Shown: one piece after another, positions 6,955 through 14,124 of the stretch
Layout: each line of letters opens with the position of its first letter
Numbering within the stretch: the first letter of the stretch is position 1
Source of the DNA: Clostridia bacterium
GTDB taxonomy: Bacteria > Bacillota > DULZ01
Direction: 5' to 3'
NCBI GenBank assembly: GCA_012520135.1
Contig: JAAYOX010000234.1
Location: 1 to 17,289 of the forward strand
Length of the DNA: 17,289 nt
Notes under the pieces: model-generated
The model's database searches: none
Told to the model about the DNA's origin: nothing
Seen by the model: only the letters and a program-made list of their open reading frames with translations
Program-made: the position numbers and the translations under genes

Positions 6955-8766
6955 ATGACCCATGCCAATTGGCAGTCAAAAATACGCAATTTTTGCATCA
7001 TCGCTCACATTGATCACGGCAAATCTACCATGGCCGACCGGTTGCTAGAGTATACCGGAGCCGTCAGCCAGCGGGAAATGTCGGAACAATTGTTAGACCA
7101 AATGGATTTGGAAAAGGAACGGGGTATTACTATTAAACTCAAGGCTGTCCGCCTGAAATACCAGGCTTCGGACGGAAACGAGTACACTTTAAATCTTATT
7201 GACACCCCGGGTCATGTGGACTTTACTTATGAAGTGTCCCGGAGTCTGGCTGCCTGTGAAGGAGCTCTTTTAATCGTAGATGCTGCCCAGGGCATTGAGG
7301 CTCAGACTTTGGCCAATGTTTACTTGGCCTTGGAGCATGATCTGGAGATTATTCCTGTCATCAATAAGATTGATTTACCTAATGCCGATCCGGAACGGGT
7401 GAAACAGGAGATAGAGGATGTCATCGGGTTAGACGCTTCTGATGCTATCCTGGCTTCCGCCAAAACCGGGGAAGGAACTCAGGAGATTTTGGAGGCTATT
7501 GTCAACCGGATACCGGCTCCCCAAGGCTCGGTAGATGCTCCGCTACGTGCTATGATTTTTGATTCCCATTTTGACAGTTATAAAGGGGCGATTCCTTATT
7601 TCCGGGTGATGGAAGGAAAACTGGAAAAAGGAATGGAGATCAAGATGATGGAAACGGGTAAAATCTTTGAAGTAAATGAACTGGGAGTCTTTGTGCCGGA
7701 AATGGTACTTGCCGATAGCCTGTCCGCCGGTGAAGTGGGATTTTTGGCGGCCAGTATTAAGAATGTGGCAGATACCCAGGTGGGGGACACTATTACCGGT
7801 GCTAAAAACCCGGCGGCGGAGCCGTTGCCGGGCTATAAAAAAGCGGTCCCCATGGTCTATTGTGGCCTTTATCCCGTAGAGACTAATGATTATGAAGACT
7901 TGAAAGATGCCCTGGAAAAGCTCAAACTAAATGATGCTTCCCTTTACTATGAACCGGAGACTTCCAATGCCTTAGGTTTTGGTTTCCGGTGCGGATTTTT
8001 AGGGCTCCTGCATATGGAGATTATCCAGGAACGGCTGGAAAGGGAATACAATTTAAGTCTCATCACCACGGCACCCAGCGTTATTTACCGGATTACCAAA
8101 ACCGACGGAGAAGTCCTCTATGTGGATAACCCTGCCCATTTACCGGAACCTCAAGCCATCGAGATGATTGAGGAACCTTATGTTAAAGCGAATATTATGG
8201 TGCCCAGCGATTTTGTAGGTGCGGTCATGGAGTTGTGCCAGGAGAAAAGAGGTACTTTTGTGACCATGGACTACATGACTCCCACCAGAGTGAGTATTGA
8301 ATATGCCATACCTTTAAGTGAGATCATTTTCGATTTCTTTGATCAACTGAAATCCAGGACGAAAGGATATGCTTCCCTGGATTATGAATTGACCGGATAC
8401 CAAGCATCCAAACTGGTCAAGCTGGATATTTTGATTAACGGTGAACTGGTGGACGCTCTATCCTGCATTGTTCACCAGGACAACTCTTACCACCGGGGAA
8501 GGGCCTTAGTGGACAAACTTCGCCGGTTAATCCCCCGCCAGCTCTTTGAAGTGCCTATTCAGGCGGCTATCGGAAATAAGGTGATTGCCAGGGAGACCGT
8601 CAAGGCACTGCGGAAAAACGTTATCGACAAATGCTACGGCGGTGATATTACCCGTAAGAAGAAACTGCTGGAAAAACAAAAAGAAGGTAAAAAGCGGATG
8701 AAGCAGTTAGGCAATGTGGAGATACCCCAGGAAGCATTCATGGCGGTATTGCAAATTGATGATTAA
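6955..8766 (+). CDS. lepA: Translation elongation factor 4 (LepA) GTPase
   Basis: A 603-residue ribosome-associated GTPase, full length for EF4/LepA. It binds ribosomes and affects elongation, initiation or biogenesis; its exact role is debated. The G motifs are present: G1 AHIDHGKS at 17-24, G2 in ERGITI at 55-60, G3 DTPGH at 83-87, G4 NKID at 137-140 and G5 SAK at 168-170. Domains II and III follow, then the LepA-specific C-terminal domain with the VDKLRRLIPRQLF and GDITRKKKLLEKQKEGKKRMK segments, which are highly characteristic. It has LepA's order and length rather than those of EF-G. The ATG at 6955 follows AGGGAGAGG at 6941-6949. It has its own promoter upstream. A structured repeat, not a classical terminator, follows the stop codon. 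Confidence 0.97.
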   Translation: MTHANWQSKIRNFCIIAHIDHGKSTMADRLLEYTGAVSQREMSEQLLDQMDLEKERGITIKLKAVRLKYQASDGNEYTLNLIDTPGHVDFTYEVSRSLAACEGALLIVDAAQGIEAQTLANVYLALEHDLEIIPVINKIDLPNADPERVKQEIEDVIGLDASDAILASAKTGEGTQEILEAIVNRIPAPQGSVDAPLRAMIFDSHFDSYKGAIPYFRVMEGKLEKGMEIKMMETGKIFEVNELGVFVPEMVLADSLSAGEVGFLAASIKNVADTQVGDTITGAKNPAAEPLPGYKKAVPMVYCGLYPVETNDYEDLKDALEKLKLNDASLYYEPETSNALGFGFRCGFLGLLHMEIIQERLEREYNLSLITTAPSVIYRITKTDGEVLYVDNPAHLPEPQAIEMIEEPYVKANIMVPSDFVGAVMELCQEKRGTFVTMDYMTPTRVSIEYAIPLSEIIFDFFDQLKSRTKGYASLDYELTGYQASKLVKLDILINGELVDALSCIVHQDNSYHRGRALVDKLRRLIPRQLFEVPIQAAIGNKVIARETVKALRKNVIDKCYGGDITRKKKLLEKQKEGKKRMKQLGNVEIPQEAFMAVLQIDD

Positions 8767-8793
8767 TTACTGGGGCATCGCGGCCATAGTTAG

Positions 8794-8904
8794 TAGCGTA
8801 AGGCTATAATGGATTACGGAGCGGGCGTTGGGCCACAGCCGTCGGCAGCTTGCTGCCGGTAACGGCGTAGGCACTCCGCCGTAGCGAAGTAATCATTATA
8901 GCCT
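8794..8904 (+). repeat. Structured dispersed repeat, copy A (terminal inverted repeats plus internal hairpins)
   Basis: This intergenic element between lepA and hemW matches the reverse complement of 13885-13997 over its whole length. Its ends form a long stem: 8801-8817 pairs with 8889-8904 through 16 base pairs with one bulged G (8812). Inside are a small GGC/GCC hairpin near 8824-8834, a strong apical hairpin at 8838-8866 (GCCGT/ACGGC plus CGGCAGC/GCTGCCG around a TT loop, with a three-base GTA bulge), and a third hairpin around 8873-8890. The layout is a four-way junction, cloverleaf-like. The terminal repeat contains TATAAT on both arms. No reading frame or transposase lies within it. 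It looks like a non-autonomous MITE/REP-like element or a mobile structured RNA. The family is unknown to me. Confidence 0.85.
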
Positions 8905-8968
8905 GGAGCGTTGGTGAGTGCTTGAATTAATAGAAACCGCCTCACACTTCAGAAGAAAGGATTGCAAA

Positions 8969-10105
8969 ATGTCTATTGGCCTTTATATTCACATACCTTT
9001 TTGCTTAAAAAAGTGCAACTACTGCGATTTCATTTCTTTTCCTGTATCAGAAAGCAAGGTAGACAGCTATCTTGACGCCCTGGAAAAGGAAATGGAGTTA
9101 TACCGGCGGGAATTGGATAGCGATGACCGGGTGATTGATACTTTGTATCTAGGAGGCGGGACTCCCACCTGCCTATCCGGTAACAGTTTGAGGCGAGTCT
9201 TAGAGGCTAGCCGTCTTTTTTTTAATTGGCTGCCTGACATCGAAGTGACGGTGGAGGCCAATCCCGGTACTCTTGATCTGCCGAAACTGAAATTGCTTCG
9301 CGATGAAGGAGTTAACCGCTTATCCCTGGGGGTTCAATCATTTAACCCGCGACATTTGGTCTGTATGGGGCGACAGCACGGTGTGGCTGAAATTAGGGAA
9401 GCGGTTCAAATGGCGCGGGAGGTTGGTATCACCAATTTAAGCCTGGATTTAATCTACGGACTTCCCGGGCAGACTTTAGCTCAGTGGCAGGATACCCTGG
9501 AGGAAGCCTTGTCCCTTAACCCGGAGCATCTTTCGGCTTATGGGCTGAAAATTGAGGAGGGGACCCCTTGGGGAGAGTTGGCAGCCCGGGGGAAGATTAG
9601 TCCGGCCGGCGAAGACCTGGCTCGCTTGATGTTTGATGAAGTGCAGAAGCAATGCCGGGAGAAGGGATACATTCATTATGAGATTTCAAATTATGCCAAA
9701 CCGGGTTATGAAGCAAGGCATAATCTTCGTTACTGGCAGACTAGGCCCTATTTAGGGTTGGGAGTGGCTGCTGCTTCATATATTGATAATAAGAGGTGGA
9801 CTAACGTATCAGATATTAATGAATATCAACAGCTCTTGAAACAAAGGGAAAAACCTGTTGAAGAGGAGATAGTTCTGAACCTTAAGGACCAAATGGCCGA
9901 AACGGTAATCTTGGGTTTGAGAACCATGGAGGGAGTATCGCTAACAGACTTTAAAGCCAGGTATGGCAAGGATTTACAAGCAATATTCCGTGAGGAAACG
10001 GCAAAAATGATCAGTGCAGGGCTTCTTATTATCGATAACCGGCATTTAAAGTTGTCTGCTATGGGGCTACCAATTGCTAATATAGTTTTTGAGGCGTTTG
10101 TATAA
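8969..10105 (+). CDS. hemW: Radical SAM heme chaperone HemW
   Basis: A 378-residue radical SAM protein of the HemN-like group. The N-terminal motif is Cys12-x3-Cys16-x2-Cys19-Asp-Phe21. The Phe after the third Cys marks HemW, a heme-binding chaperone, as opposed to the CxC of true oxygen-independent coproporphyrinogen III oxidase HemN. GGGTPT at 62-67 and VEANPGTLD follow, as expected for the SAM-binding core, and the C-terminal HemN domain is present. The likely role is heme delivery to respiratory proteins; conversion of coproporphyrinogen is unlikely. I choose ATG 8969, giving MSIGLYIHIPFC as in the family, with AAAGGA at 8956-8961. An in-frame GTG at 8918 would add 17 unconserved residues. 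The position between lepA and hrcA is conserved in Firmicutes. Confidence 0.93.
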   Translation: MSIGLYIHIPFCLKKCNYCDFISFPVSESKVDSYLDALEKEMELYRRELDSDDRVIDTLYLGGGTPTCLSGNSLRRVLEASRLFFNWLPDIEVTVEANPGTLDLPKLKLLRDEGVNRLSLGVQSFNPRHLVCMGRQHGVAEIREAVQMAREVGITNLSLDLIYGLPGQTLAQWQDTLEEALSLNPEHLSAYGLKIEEGTPWGELAARGKISPAGEDLARLMFDEVQKQCREKGYIHYEISNYAKPGYEARHNLRYWQTRPYLGLGVAAASYIDNKRWTNVSDINEYQQLLKQREKPVEEEIVLNLKDQMAETVILGLRTMEGVSLTDFKARYGKDLQAIFREETAKMISAGLLIIDNRHLKLSAMGLPIANIVFEAFV

Positions 10106-10126
10106 TATATCATTAGGTCTTTTATC

Positions 10127-10155
10127 TTGACAAAGTAGCCGGTAAGTGGTATTTT
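10127..10155 (+). promoter_or_regulatory. Sigma-A promoter of the hrcA-dnaK heat-shock operon
   Basis: A perfect TTGACA at 10127-10132 is followed after 17 bases by TATTTT at 10150-10155, with an extended -10 TGG just before it. The predicted start of transcription is near 10162, only a few bases upstream of the CIRCE element. Confidence 0.85.
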
Positions 10156-10168
10156 CATGGTGTAAGAA

Positions 10169-10195
10169 TTAGCACTCAATCCGATAGAGTGCTAA
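10169..10195 (+). promoter_or_regulatory. CIRCE operator, HrcA-binding site
   Basis: TTAGCACTC at 10169-10177 and GAGTGCTAA at 10187-10195 form a perfect inverted repeat with the canonical nine-base spacer. This is an exact match to the CIRCE consensus. It lies in the predicted 5' leader, between the -10 box and the hrcA ribosome binding site, so bound HrcA would block early transcription. In the RNA the same arms form a hairpin close to the binding site. Confidence 0.98.
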
Positions 10196-10212
10196 CAAAA
10201 AGGGTGAGGACA

Positions 10213-11244
10213 ATGCCGATGGATGAGCGCAAGAAAAAGGTATTGTTGGCTATTGTTAAGGATTTCATCTCTACCGCAGAGCCTGTCGGTTCAAGAACTA
10301 TTGCCCGCAAATACCAATTAGGTGTCAGTCCTGCCACCATTCGTAATGAAATGGCGGACTTGGAGGAGATGGGGTATATTGAACAACCTCATACTTCTGC
10401 AGGCAGGGTTCCTTCCGATTCCGGCTACCGGTATTATGTAGATTGTTTAATGGAAAAACAAACTCTCGGGGAAGCAGAAAAAGAATATATTAGGCAGCGG
10501 TTCTCTAAACGGATTAGGGAGATCCAAGATGTTATTAATGTAAGTGCAGAATTGTTATCGGAGATGTCCAACTATACTTCTCTCATTATGGGGCCATATC
10601 AAAAGAGTGAGCGAATTAAGCAAGTGGCGTTGTTGCCTTTGGCCACCGATAAAGCACTGCTGGTGGCCGTGTCTCAGAGTAACGCTGTCAGCAACTATCT
10701 GTTGGACATTCCGCCAAGTCTTACGGAGGCGGACCTGGAAAGGATAACCCGTGTCTGGAACAGTCGTCTCAAAGGAGTAGCTATGGCGGAAATCGGTAAA
10801 GAAGTCCTTGATGATATTTATCAGGAATTATATGCCTATCGTAAAGTGATCCAAGCCATTGTTGATGTACTGTTAGGAGACGGTGACCAGAGTGCCGGCG
10901 GGCACATATCCTTAAGCGGTGCTCTCAACATTTTCAACCAACCGGAATTCAAAGACTTGGATAAGGTCAGAGGTATTTTAGAACTACTGGAAAGCCCGGA
11001 TGTTATTAGAGAAATACTGGCGAACAGTCCGGAAACCGGTTTAAGCATTAAAATTGGCGGAGAGAACCAGGTTGAGGGAATCAATGAATGTAGTGTGGTT
11101 ACCGCAACCTATGTTGTGGACGGCGAACTGATGGGGCATATTGGGATTTTGGGTCCCACACGAATGGACTACGCCAAAACAGTAACTCTGGTAGAGACGA
11201 TGGCCCAGCAACTTCGCGAGGTTTTATCGAAACTATATGAATAA
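10213..11244 (+). CDS. hrcA: Heat-inducible transcription repressor HrcA
   Basis: A 343-residue repressor that binds CIRCE and shuts down the operon it heads, so the operon is autoregulated. The N-terminal winged-helix domain covers roughly residues 1-75 and includes the diagnostic AEPVGSRTIARKY and SPATIRNEMADLEEMGYI, followed by PHTSAGRVPSDSGYRYYVD. A dimerisation/GAF-like region follows, ending in the family's GPTRMDYAKTV...L. Length is normal. I use ATG 10213, preceded by GGTGAGGA at 10203-10210. The in-frame GTG at 10189 lies inside CIRCE and is rejected; ATG 10219 is a second possibility. In other Firmicutes HrcA activity depends on GroEL, which links repression to free chaperonin; no groE gene is in this window. 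Confidence 0.96.
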   Translation: MPMDERKKKVLLAIVKDFISTAEPVGSRTIARKYQLGVSPATIRNEMADLEEMGYIEQPHTSAGRVPSDSGYRYYVDCLMEKQTLGEAEKEYIRQRFSKRIREIQDVINVSAELLSEMSNYTSLIMGPYQKSERIKQVALLPLATDKALLVAVSQSNAVSNYLLDIPPSLTEADLERITRVWNSRLKGVAMAEIGKEVLDDIYQELYAYRKVIQAIVDVLLGDGDQSAGGHISLSGALNIFNQPEFKDLDKVRGILELLESPDVIREILANSPETGLSIKIGGENQVEGINECSVVTATYVVDGELMGHIGILGPTRMDYAKTVTLVETMAQQLREVLSKLYE

Positions 11245-11288
11245 GGACAAACTGCCGGTTAGGAAGATGTAGTTTGTTAGCGAGCAGT

Positions 11289-11321
11289 AAGGAAATGAAT
11301 CCCACGGGGATTCATTTCCTT
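11289..11321 (+). other. Perfect 15-bp RNA hairpin between hrcA and grpE
   Basis: Bases 11289-11303 are the exact reverse complement of 11307-11321, with a three-base ACG loop. There is no downstream T-run, so a classical terminator is unlikely. It lies 44 bases after the hrcA stop and before grpE. In Bacillus subtilis the dnaK operon transcript is reported to be cleaved between hrcA and grpE, giving a stable downstream chaperone mRNA. This hairpin is well placed to be a 5' stabiliser or processing signal, which is inference. Confidence 0.85.
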
Positions 11322-11379
11322 GAACATTGTTTGGAACGGCTGGATGGTACATAAAGTGTCAAAAAGGGTGGTGGATGTT

Positions 11380-11967
11380 GTGACGGAAGAGCTTAAAAAG
11401 GATGAGGAGCTCAAAGAGACGCAGGAGGAAAAACAGGAGGAAGTTGCAGCCGAGGAGGACCTGGAGGCAACAGAGGATTTAGCTGAAGAATCTGAGGAAA
11501 CCCCTGATTGGGAATCCTTGTTGGAGCAACAACGGCATATCAATGAGGAGTTGACCAACAGGTTGGCCAGGCTCCAGGCTGATTTTGATAATTACCGGCG
11601 GCGTACGCGCAAAGAAGTAGAAGATGTAACCAGATTCGGTTCCGAGCAAGTAATCCTTTCATTGTTGCCTGTGCTGGACAATTTTGAAAGGGCATTGGCG
11701 GCGGCGGAAGGCAAATCGGAATTAACCCAATTTGCTGCCGGTATGGAAATGATTTACCGGCAGTTAATAGAAGCATTGGAGAAAGCAGGGTTGGCGGTAA
11801 TTCCTACTGCCAATGAAGCATTTGATCCGGAAAAGCATCATGCGGTAGCCCAAGTAGAGACTGATGAATATGAAGAAAACATGATCGTAGACCAGTTGCA
11901 AAAAGGTTATACCTTGTATGAAAAAGTATTGCGGCCCAGTATGGTTCGGGTGGCTAAAAGTATATAG
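11380..11967 (+). CDS. grpE: Nucleotide exchange factor GrpE (Hsp70 cochaperone)
   Basis: About 195 residues. GrpE speeds ADP release from DnaK and so resets the chaperone cycle. The N-terminal ~42 residues are very acidic and low-complexity. A coiled-coil dimerisation helix follows (EELTNRLARLQADFDNYRRRTRKE), then the conserved LPVLDNFERAL and the C-terminal beta domain ending in LRPSMVRVAKS. I place the start at GTG 11380, behind the GGTGGTGG-like stretch at 11367-11374, because it gives the usual length and an acidic N-terminus. Other in-frame starts are TTG 11320, ATG 11344, GTG 11356, 11368 and 11371, so the exact start is uncertain. The gene ends 28 bases before dnaK. Confidence 0.93.
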   Translation: MTEELKKDEELKETQEEKQEEVAAEEDLEATEDLAEESEETPDWESLLEQQRHINEELTNRLARLQADFDNYRRRTRKEVEDVTRFGSEQVILSLLPVLDNFERALAAAEGKSELTQFAAGMEMIYRQLIEALEKAGLAVIPTANEAFDPEKHHAVAQVETDEYEENMIVDQLQKGYTLYEKVLRPSMVRVAKSI

Positions 11968-11995
11968 AATTGCTAATGTGTAAGGAGGAGATCCC

Positions 11996-13819
11996 ATGAG
12001 TAAAATAATTGGCATTGACCTTGGAACTACTAACTCTTGTGTGGCAGTGATGGAAGGCGGTGAAGCTGTAGTTATTACCAACGCTGAGGGTGCTCGTACC
12101 ACCCCTTCCGTAGTTGCTTTTACCAAAGACGGAGAACGTTTAGTGGGGCAAGTGGCCAAGCGGCAAGCCATTACAAATCCCACTCGTACTATCGCTTCCG
12201 TCAAAAGAGAAATGGGTACTGATTACAAGGTCAATATCGATGATCGTTCATATACTCCCCAGGAAATATCAGCCATGATCCTGCAAAAGCTGAAAGCTGA
12301 TGCGGAAGCTTATCTGGGCGAACCGGTGACAAAAGCGGTTATTACCGTTCCTGCCTACTTTACCGACAGCCAACGTCAAGCGACCAAAGATGCCGGTCGT
12401 ATTGCCGGGTTGGAAGTTATGAGGATCATTAATGAACCTACTGCTGCTTCCCTGGCTTACGGCTTGGACAAAAGCGAGGATCAGATCATTTTGGTCTTTG
12501 ATTTAGGCGGCGGTACTTTTGACGTTTCTATCTTGGAACTGGGAGACGGGGTTTTTGAGGTTAAAGCTACCAGCGGTAACAACAAGCTGGGCGGTGATGA
12601 TTTTGACCAAAGAATTGTTGAATATTTAGTATCCGAGTTCAAAAAGTCTCACGGTGTTGATTTAAGCAAAGATAAAATGGCCATGCAGCGTTTGAAGGAA
12701 GCTGCCGAAAAGGCAAAACACGAATTATCTTCCGTGGCCAGCACTAATATTAATCTTCCGTTTATTACCGCCACTGACTCAGGTCCTCAACATTTGGACA
12801 TTGATCTGACGAGAGCCAAGTTCGATGAATTGACGGCAGACTTAGTGGATAAGACTATGGGACCGACCCGTCAAGCTTTGGCTGATGCCGGTTTGGAACC
12901 CAAAGATATCGACAAGGTAGTGCTGGTAGGAGGTTCTACCCGGATTCCGGCGGTGCAGGAAGCCATTAAAAGATTTATCGGTAAGGAGCCTCATAAAGGG
13001 ATTAACCCTGATGAGTGTGTGGCTTTAGGGGCTGCCATTCAGGCCGGTGTTCTTTCCGGGGAAGTTAAAGACGTGGTTTTGGTTGACGTAACTCCCCTCT
13101 CTCTTGGAATAGAAACCTTAGGCGGTGTCTTTACTAAATTAATCGAAAGAAACACCACCATTCCTACTTCCAAGAGCCAGATCTTCAGTACCGCAGCGGA
13201 TAATCAGACCAGCGTGGATATTCATGTGCTGCAAGGGGAAAGAGCCATGGCTGCCGACAATAAAACTTTAGGCCGGTTCTCCTTAGACGGCATTCCTCCT
13301 GCCCCTAGGGGAATACCGCAAATTGAAGTTAAGTTTGACATTGACACCAACGGTATCGTCCATGTCTCCGCTAAGGATATGGGTACAGGTAAACAACAGG
13401 AGATTACTATTAAATCCAATACCGGTTTAAGTGATGAAGAAATTGACCGGATGATTAAAGAAGCAGAAAAACAGGCCGAAGAAGATCGAAAGCGGAAAGA
13501 AAAAGTAGAAGTCAGAAATCAGGCTGATTCTCTCATCTATCAATCGGAAAAGACCCTGAAAGAGTTTGGGGATAAAGTAGAAGCAGCCGATAAGGAAAAG
13601 GTGGAAGCTGCTCGCAAGAGCTTGCAGGAAGCACTGGAGCAGGATGATTTGGATGCCATTAAAAAAGGCACTGAAGAACTGTCAGAAGCCATCTACGCTA
13701 TCACCACCAAGATTTATCAACAAAACGCTCAAGCTCAACAGGGTGCCCAAGGGGAAGGCAGCCCGGGGTCCGGCGGTGAGACAGTAGATGCAGATTTTAA
13801 GGTTGATGATGATAAGTAG
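11996..13819 (+). CDS. dnaK: Molecular chaperone DnaK (Hsp70)
   Basis: A complete 607-residue Hsp70. The nucleotide-binding domain shows GIDLGTTNSCVAV at 6-18, IINEPTAASLAYG at 144-156, DLGGGTFDVS at 169-178 and VGGSTRIP at 311-318. The interdomain linker VLVDVTPLSL lies at 361-370, and the substrate-binding domain and helical lid follow. The tail is Gln/Gly-rich and ends in an acidic DADFKVDDDK, typical of bacterial DnaK. The region around residues 75-90 lacks the ~24-residue insertion usual in Gram-negative DnaK, consistent with a Firmicute. The ATG at 11996 has the strongest binding site of the window, TAAGGAGGAG at 11981-11990. Expression should be under HrcA/CIRCE from upstream. Confidence 0.98.
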   Translation: MSKIIGIDLGTTNSCVAVMEGGEAVVITNAEGARTTPSVVAFTKDGERLVGQVAKRQAITNPTRTIASVKREMGTDYKVNIDDRSYTPQEISAMILQKLKADAEAYLGEPVTKAVITVPAYFTDSQRQATKDAGRIAGLEVMRIINEPTAASLAYGLDKSEDQIILVFDLGGGTFDVSILELGDGVFEVKATSGNNKLGGDDFDQRIVEYLVSEFKKSHGVDLSKDKMAMQRLKEAAEKAKHELSSVASTNINLPFITATDSGPQHLDIDLTRAKFDELTADLVDKTMGPTRQALADAGLEPKDIDKVVLVGGSTRIPAVQEAIKRFIGKEPHKGINPDECVALGAAIQAGVLSGEVKDVVLVDVTPLSLGIETLGGVFTKLIERNTTIPTSKSQIFSTAADNQTSVDIHVLQGERAMAADNKTLGRFSLDGIPPAPRGIPQIEVKFDIDTNGIVHVSAKDMGTGKQQEITIKSNTGLSDEEIDRMIKEAEKQAEEDRKRKEKVEVRNQADSLIYQSEKTLKEFGDKVEAADKEKVEAARKSLQEALEQDDLDAIKKGTEELSEAIYAITTKIYQQNAQAQQGAQGEGSPGSGGETVDADFKVDDDK

Positions 13820-13824
13820 GCACT

Positions 13825-13845
13825 AGGGACCCATTAGTCGTCCCT
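13825..13845 (+). other. GGGAC hairpin 1, downstream of dnaK
   Basis: AGGGAC at 13825-13830 pairs with GTCCCT at 13840-13845 around a nine-base loop, starting six bases after the dnaK stop. No T-run follows directly. It matches hairpin 2 (14013-14033) at about 17 of 21 positions, on the other side of repeat copy B. It could slow or partly stop transcription after dnaK, or protect the mRNA 3' end. Confidence 0.6.
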
Positions 13846-13879
13846 CAGACTATTGACATAGTATCATTTTTGCGAGACC

Positions 13880-13997
13880 GCGTAAGGCTGGTAATGTTTG
13901 CTTCGCTACGGCGAAGCCCCTACGCCGTTACCGGCAGCAAGCTGCCGACGGCTGTGGGCACAACGCCCGCTCCGCAAATCATTACAGCCTTACGCTA
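13880..13997 (-). repeat. Structured dispersed repeat, copy B (inverted relative to copy A)
   Basis: The reverse complement of this segment aligns with copy A (8794-8904). Its terminal inverted repeats are GCGTAAGGCTG on both sides, slightly longer than in copy A. The 29-base apical hairpin (13924-13952) is identical to copy A's 8838-8866. The GCTTCGC/GCGAAGC hairpin at 13900-13917 is a perfect 7-bp stem here. The outer stem is preserved despite sequence change: three pairs differ from copy A on both arms together. The element splits dnaK from dnaJ in a 305-base gap. An open frame across it (from 13898) is not credible coding sequence. The rest of the 13820-14124 gap contains two GGGAC hairpins, two short palindromes at 14044-14058, and TATAAT boxes at 14078 and 14093. 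Confidence 0.85.
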
Positions 13998-14012
13998 TTA
14001 GTCAAGAAACAG

Positions 14013-14033
14013 AGGGACCCTATTGTGGTCCCT
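14013..14033 (+). other. GGGACC hairpin 2, upstream of dnaJ
   Basis: AGGGACC at 14013-14019 pairs perfectly with GGTCCCT at 14027-14033 around a seven-base loop. It is a near-copy of hairpin 1 (13825-13845), and the two bracket repeat copy B. No T-run follows, so a simple terminator is unlikely. Confidence 0.6.
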
Positions 14034-14124
14034 ATCAAACTTTCAAGCTTGGTGCACCTTTGCTGTTAAAGGATGCATATAATTGGAAAGGCTATAATCT
14101 GTGGTCAGAAGGAAGGGGAAGAGT

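Noticed and set aside
8771..8910. Copy A as a tRNA, riboswitch or transcription attenuator of known type
   Set aside because: The cloverleaf-like fold lacks T-loop and anticodon features of tRNA, its length and sequence fit no riboswitch I know, and no T-run follows the stem.
8918..8968. Upstream GTG start for hemW
   Set aside because: A GGAG lies nine bases upstream, but the added 17 residues are not part of the family, whose N-terminus matches the ATG at 8969 with its own AAAGGA site.
10101..10106. TATAAT overlapping the hemW stop as a second hrcA promoter
   Set aside because: No -35 hexamer lies at an acceptable distance (nearest TTGCTA has a 21-base spacer) and there is no extended -10; the TTGACA promoter downstream is far better.
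10189..10212. Upstream GTG start for hrcA
   Set aside because: The codon lies inside the CIRCE right arm, has no binding site, and would add residues not seen in the family.
11764..12204. 146-codon antisense open frame over the grpE end and dnaK start
   Set aside because: It is antisense to two clearly conserved genes and its translation has no recognisable domain. It is explained by codon use on the opposite strand.
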